From the NCBI GenBank assembly GCA_030428025.1, contig JAUIBJ010000249.1:1-5915 (forward strand): 5,915 nucleotides of DNA, read 5' to 3'. Below are positions 5,417 to 5,915 of the stretch, in pieces (position 1 is the stretch's first letter; the number at the start of each line of letters is the position of its first letter). Below the pieces are notes generated by a model, which saw only the letters and a program-made list of their open reading frames with translations, ran no database searches and was not told where the DNA came from. The stretch comes from Alphaproteobacteria bacterium (lineage in GTDB: Bacteria > Pseudomonadota > Alphaproteobacteria > Rhodobacterales > Rhodobacteraceae). The position numbers were made by a program, and so were the translations under genes.

Positions 5417-5915
5417 ATGGCCCATGTCAGCATCGTCCTGCCCAGCTGGAACACCGCCGAACATATCGAGCGGGCCATCGCCTGCTACCGGGCGCAGGCG
5501 CACGAGGACAAGAGCCTGATCATCGTCGACAGCAAGTCCGACGACGGCACCCACGAGATCATCGAACGCCATGTGGGCCAGGACGGCATCCGCTGGATCC
5601 GCGAGCCCGAAACCGGCCTCTCGAACGCGATCAATATCGGTATCCGGGCGATGCCCGAGGGCGCGGTCTTCGGCTATGTCGGGGCGGACGACTTCCTGCA
5701 GCCCGGCGCGCTTCAGGCGGTGAGCGATCATTTCGACGCGCATCCAGACGCGGTTGGGCTGTTTTTCGACAGCTACACCCAGCGGGCGGGACAGGAGCCG
5801 GTCTATCGCGCCTGCCCGGCCGAGAATTTCTCGATGGAGAACCTGCTGCGCTACAGGTCTGTGGCTGGGATGCAGAACACCTTTTTGCGGGGGGATGTTG
5901 CGCGGCACTATCTCT
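5417..5915 (+). CDS. Family-2 (GT-A fold) glycosyltransferase, 3' end outside the window
   Basis: The first 166 residues are present and the frame is open to the window edge. The N-terminus MAHVSIVLPSWN and IIVDSKSDDGT (35-45) are the nucleotide-sugar binding strands of family-2 transferases. REPETG followed by NAINIGI (about 62-76) and GYVGADD (86-92), whose Asp91-Asp92 form the metal-binding acidic motif, match the WcaA-like subgroup that builds exopolysaccharide, capsule or O-antigen. Donor and acceptor cannot be told. AAGGA (5401-5405) lies 11 bases before the ATG. The gene follows the arginine operon by 63 bases but its function looks unrelated; it may begin a surface-polysaccharide cluster to the right. 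Confidence 0.9.
   Translation, partial: MAHVSIVLPSWNTAEHIERAIACYRAQAHEDKSLIIVDSKSDDGTHEIIERHVGQDGIRWIREPETGLSNAINIGIRAMPEGAVFGYVGADDFLQPGALQAVSDHFDAHPDAVGLFFDSYTQRAGQEPVYRACPAENFSMENLLRYRSVAGMQNTFLRGDVARHYL

Noticed and set aside
4283..5908. Long open frame (541 codons) on the minus strand opposite the cyclodeaminase and glycosyltransferase
   Set aside because: It lies antisense to two genes with clear catalytic motifs; its product is rich in His, Arg, Gly and Asp with no recognisable domain. Such frames are common in GC-rich DNA, where stops are rare in the mirrored frame.

Overview
The window comes from a GC-rich alphaproteobacterial chromosome, most likely from the Rhodobacteraceae or a close relative. 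This rests on the strong G/C bias at third codon positions, the short tightly packed genes, and the close family resemblance of the YqaA, DsbB, Lrp/AsnC, arginase and ornithine cyclodeaminase proteins. The genus cannot be fixed from sequence reading alone. No mobile element, CRISPR array or sign of recent transfer was seen.

Layout: positions 1-348 hold no convincing gene, only GC-rich sequence with a few small inverted repeats. A complete tRNA-Leu(CAA) gene lies on the minus strand at 349-434, with its CCA end encoded and a hairpin just downstream. On the plus strand follow a membrane protein of the YqaA/VTT (DedA-like) family (572-1150) and a DsbB-type disulfide oxidoreductase (1147-1611), which share an ATGA overlap. 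After 58 bases comes a Rieske non-heme iron oxygenase (1670-2671). A 138-base convergent gap leads to an Lrp/AsnC regulator on the minus strand (2810-3238).

The regulator is divergent from a two-gene plus-strand operon: arginase (3357-4304) and ornithine cyclodeaminase (4301-5353), again joined by an ATGA overlap. Together these would turn arginine into urea plus ornithine, and ornithine into proline plus ammonia, a short route for using arginine as nitrogen and carbon source. The 118-base divergent gap is richer in A/T than its surroundings. It carries several palindromes that could be operators for the Lrp-type regulator, and a possible folded mRNA leader in front of arginase. The window ends inside a family-2 glycosyltransferase that starts at 5417 and runs off the right edge.

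Most of this is ordinary chromosomal housekeeping and catabolic DNA. I do not see an undescribed multi-gene system. The points most worth a second look are the palindrome cluster and leader fold between the regulator and arginase, the unassigned Rieske oxygenase with Glu at the bridging position, and the substituted arginase active-site loop.
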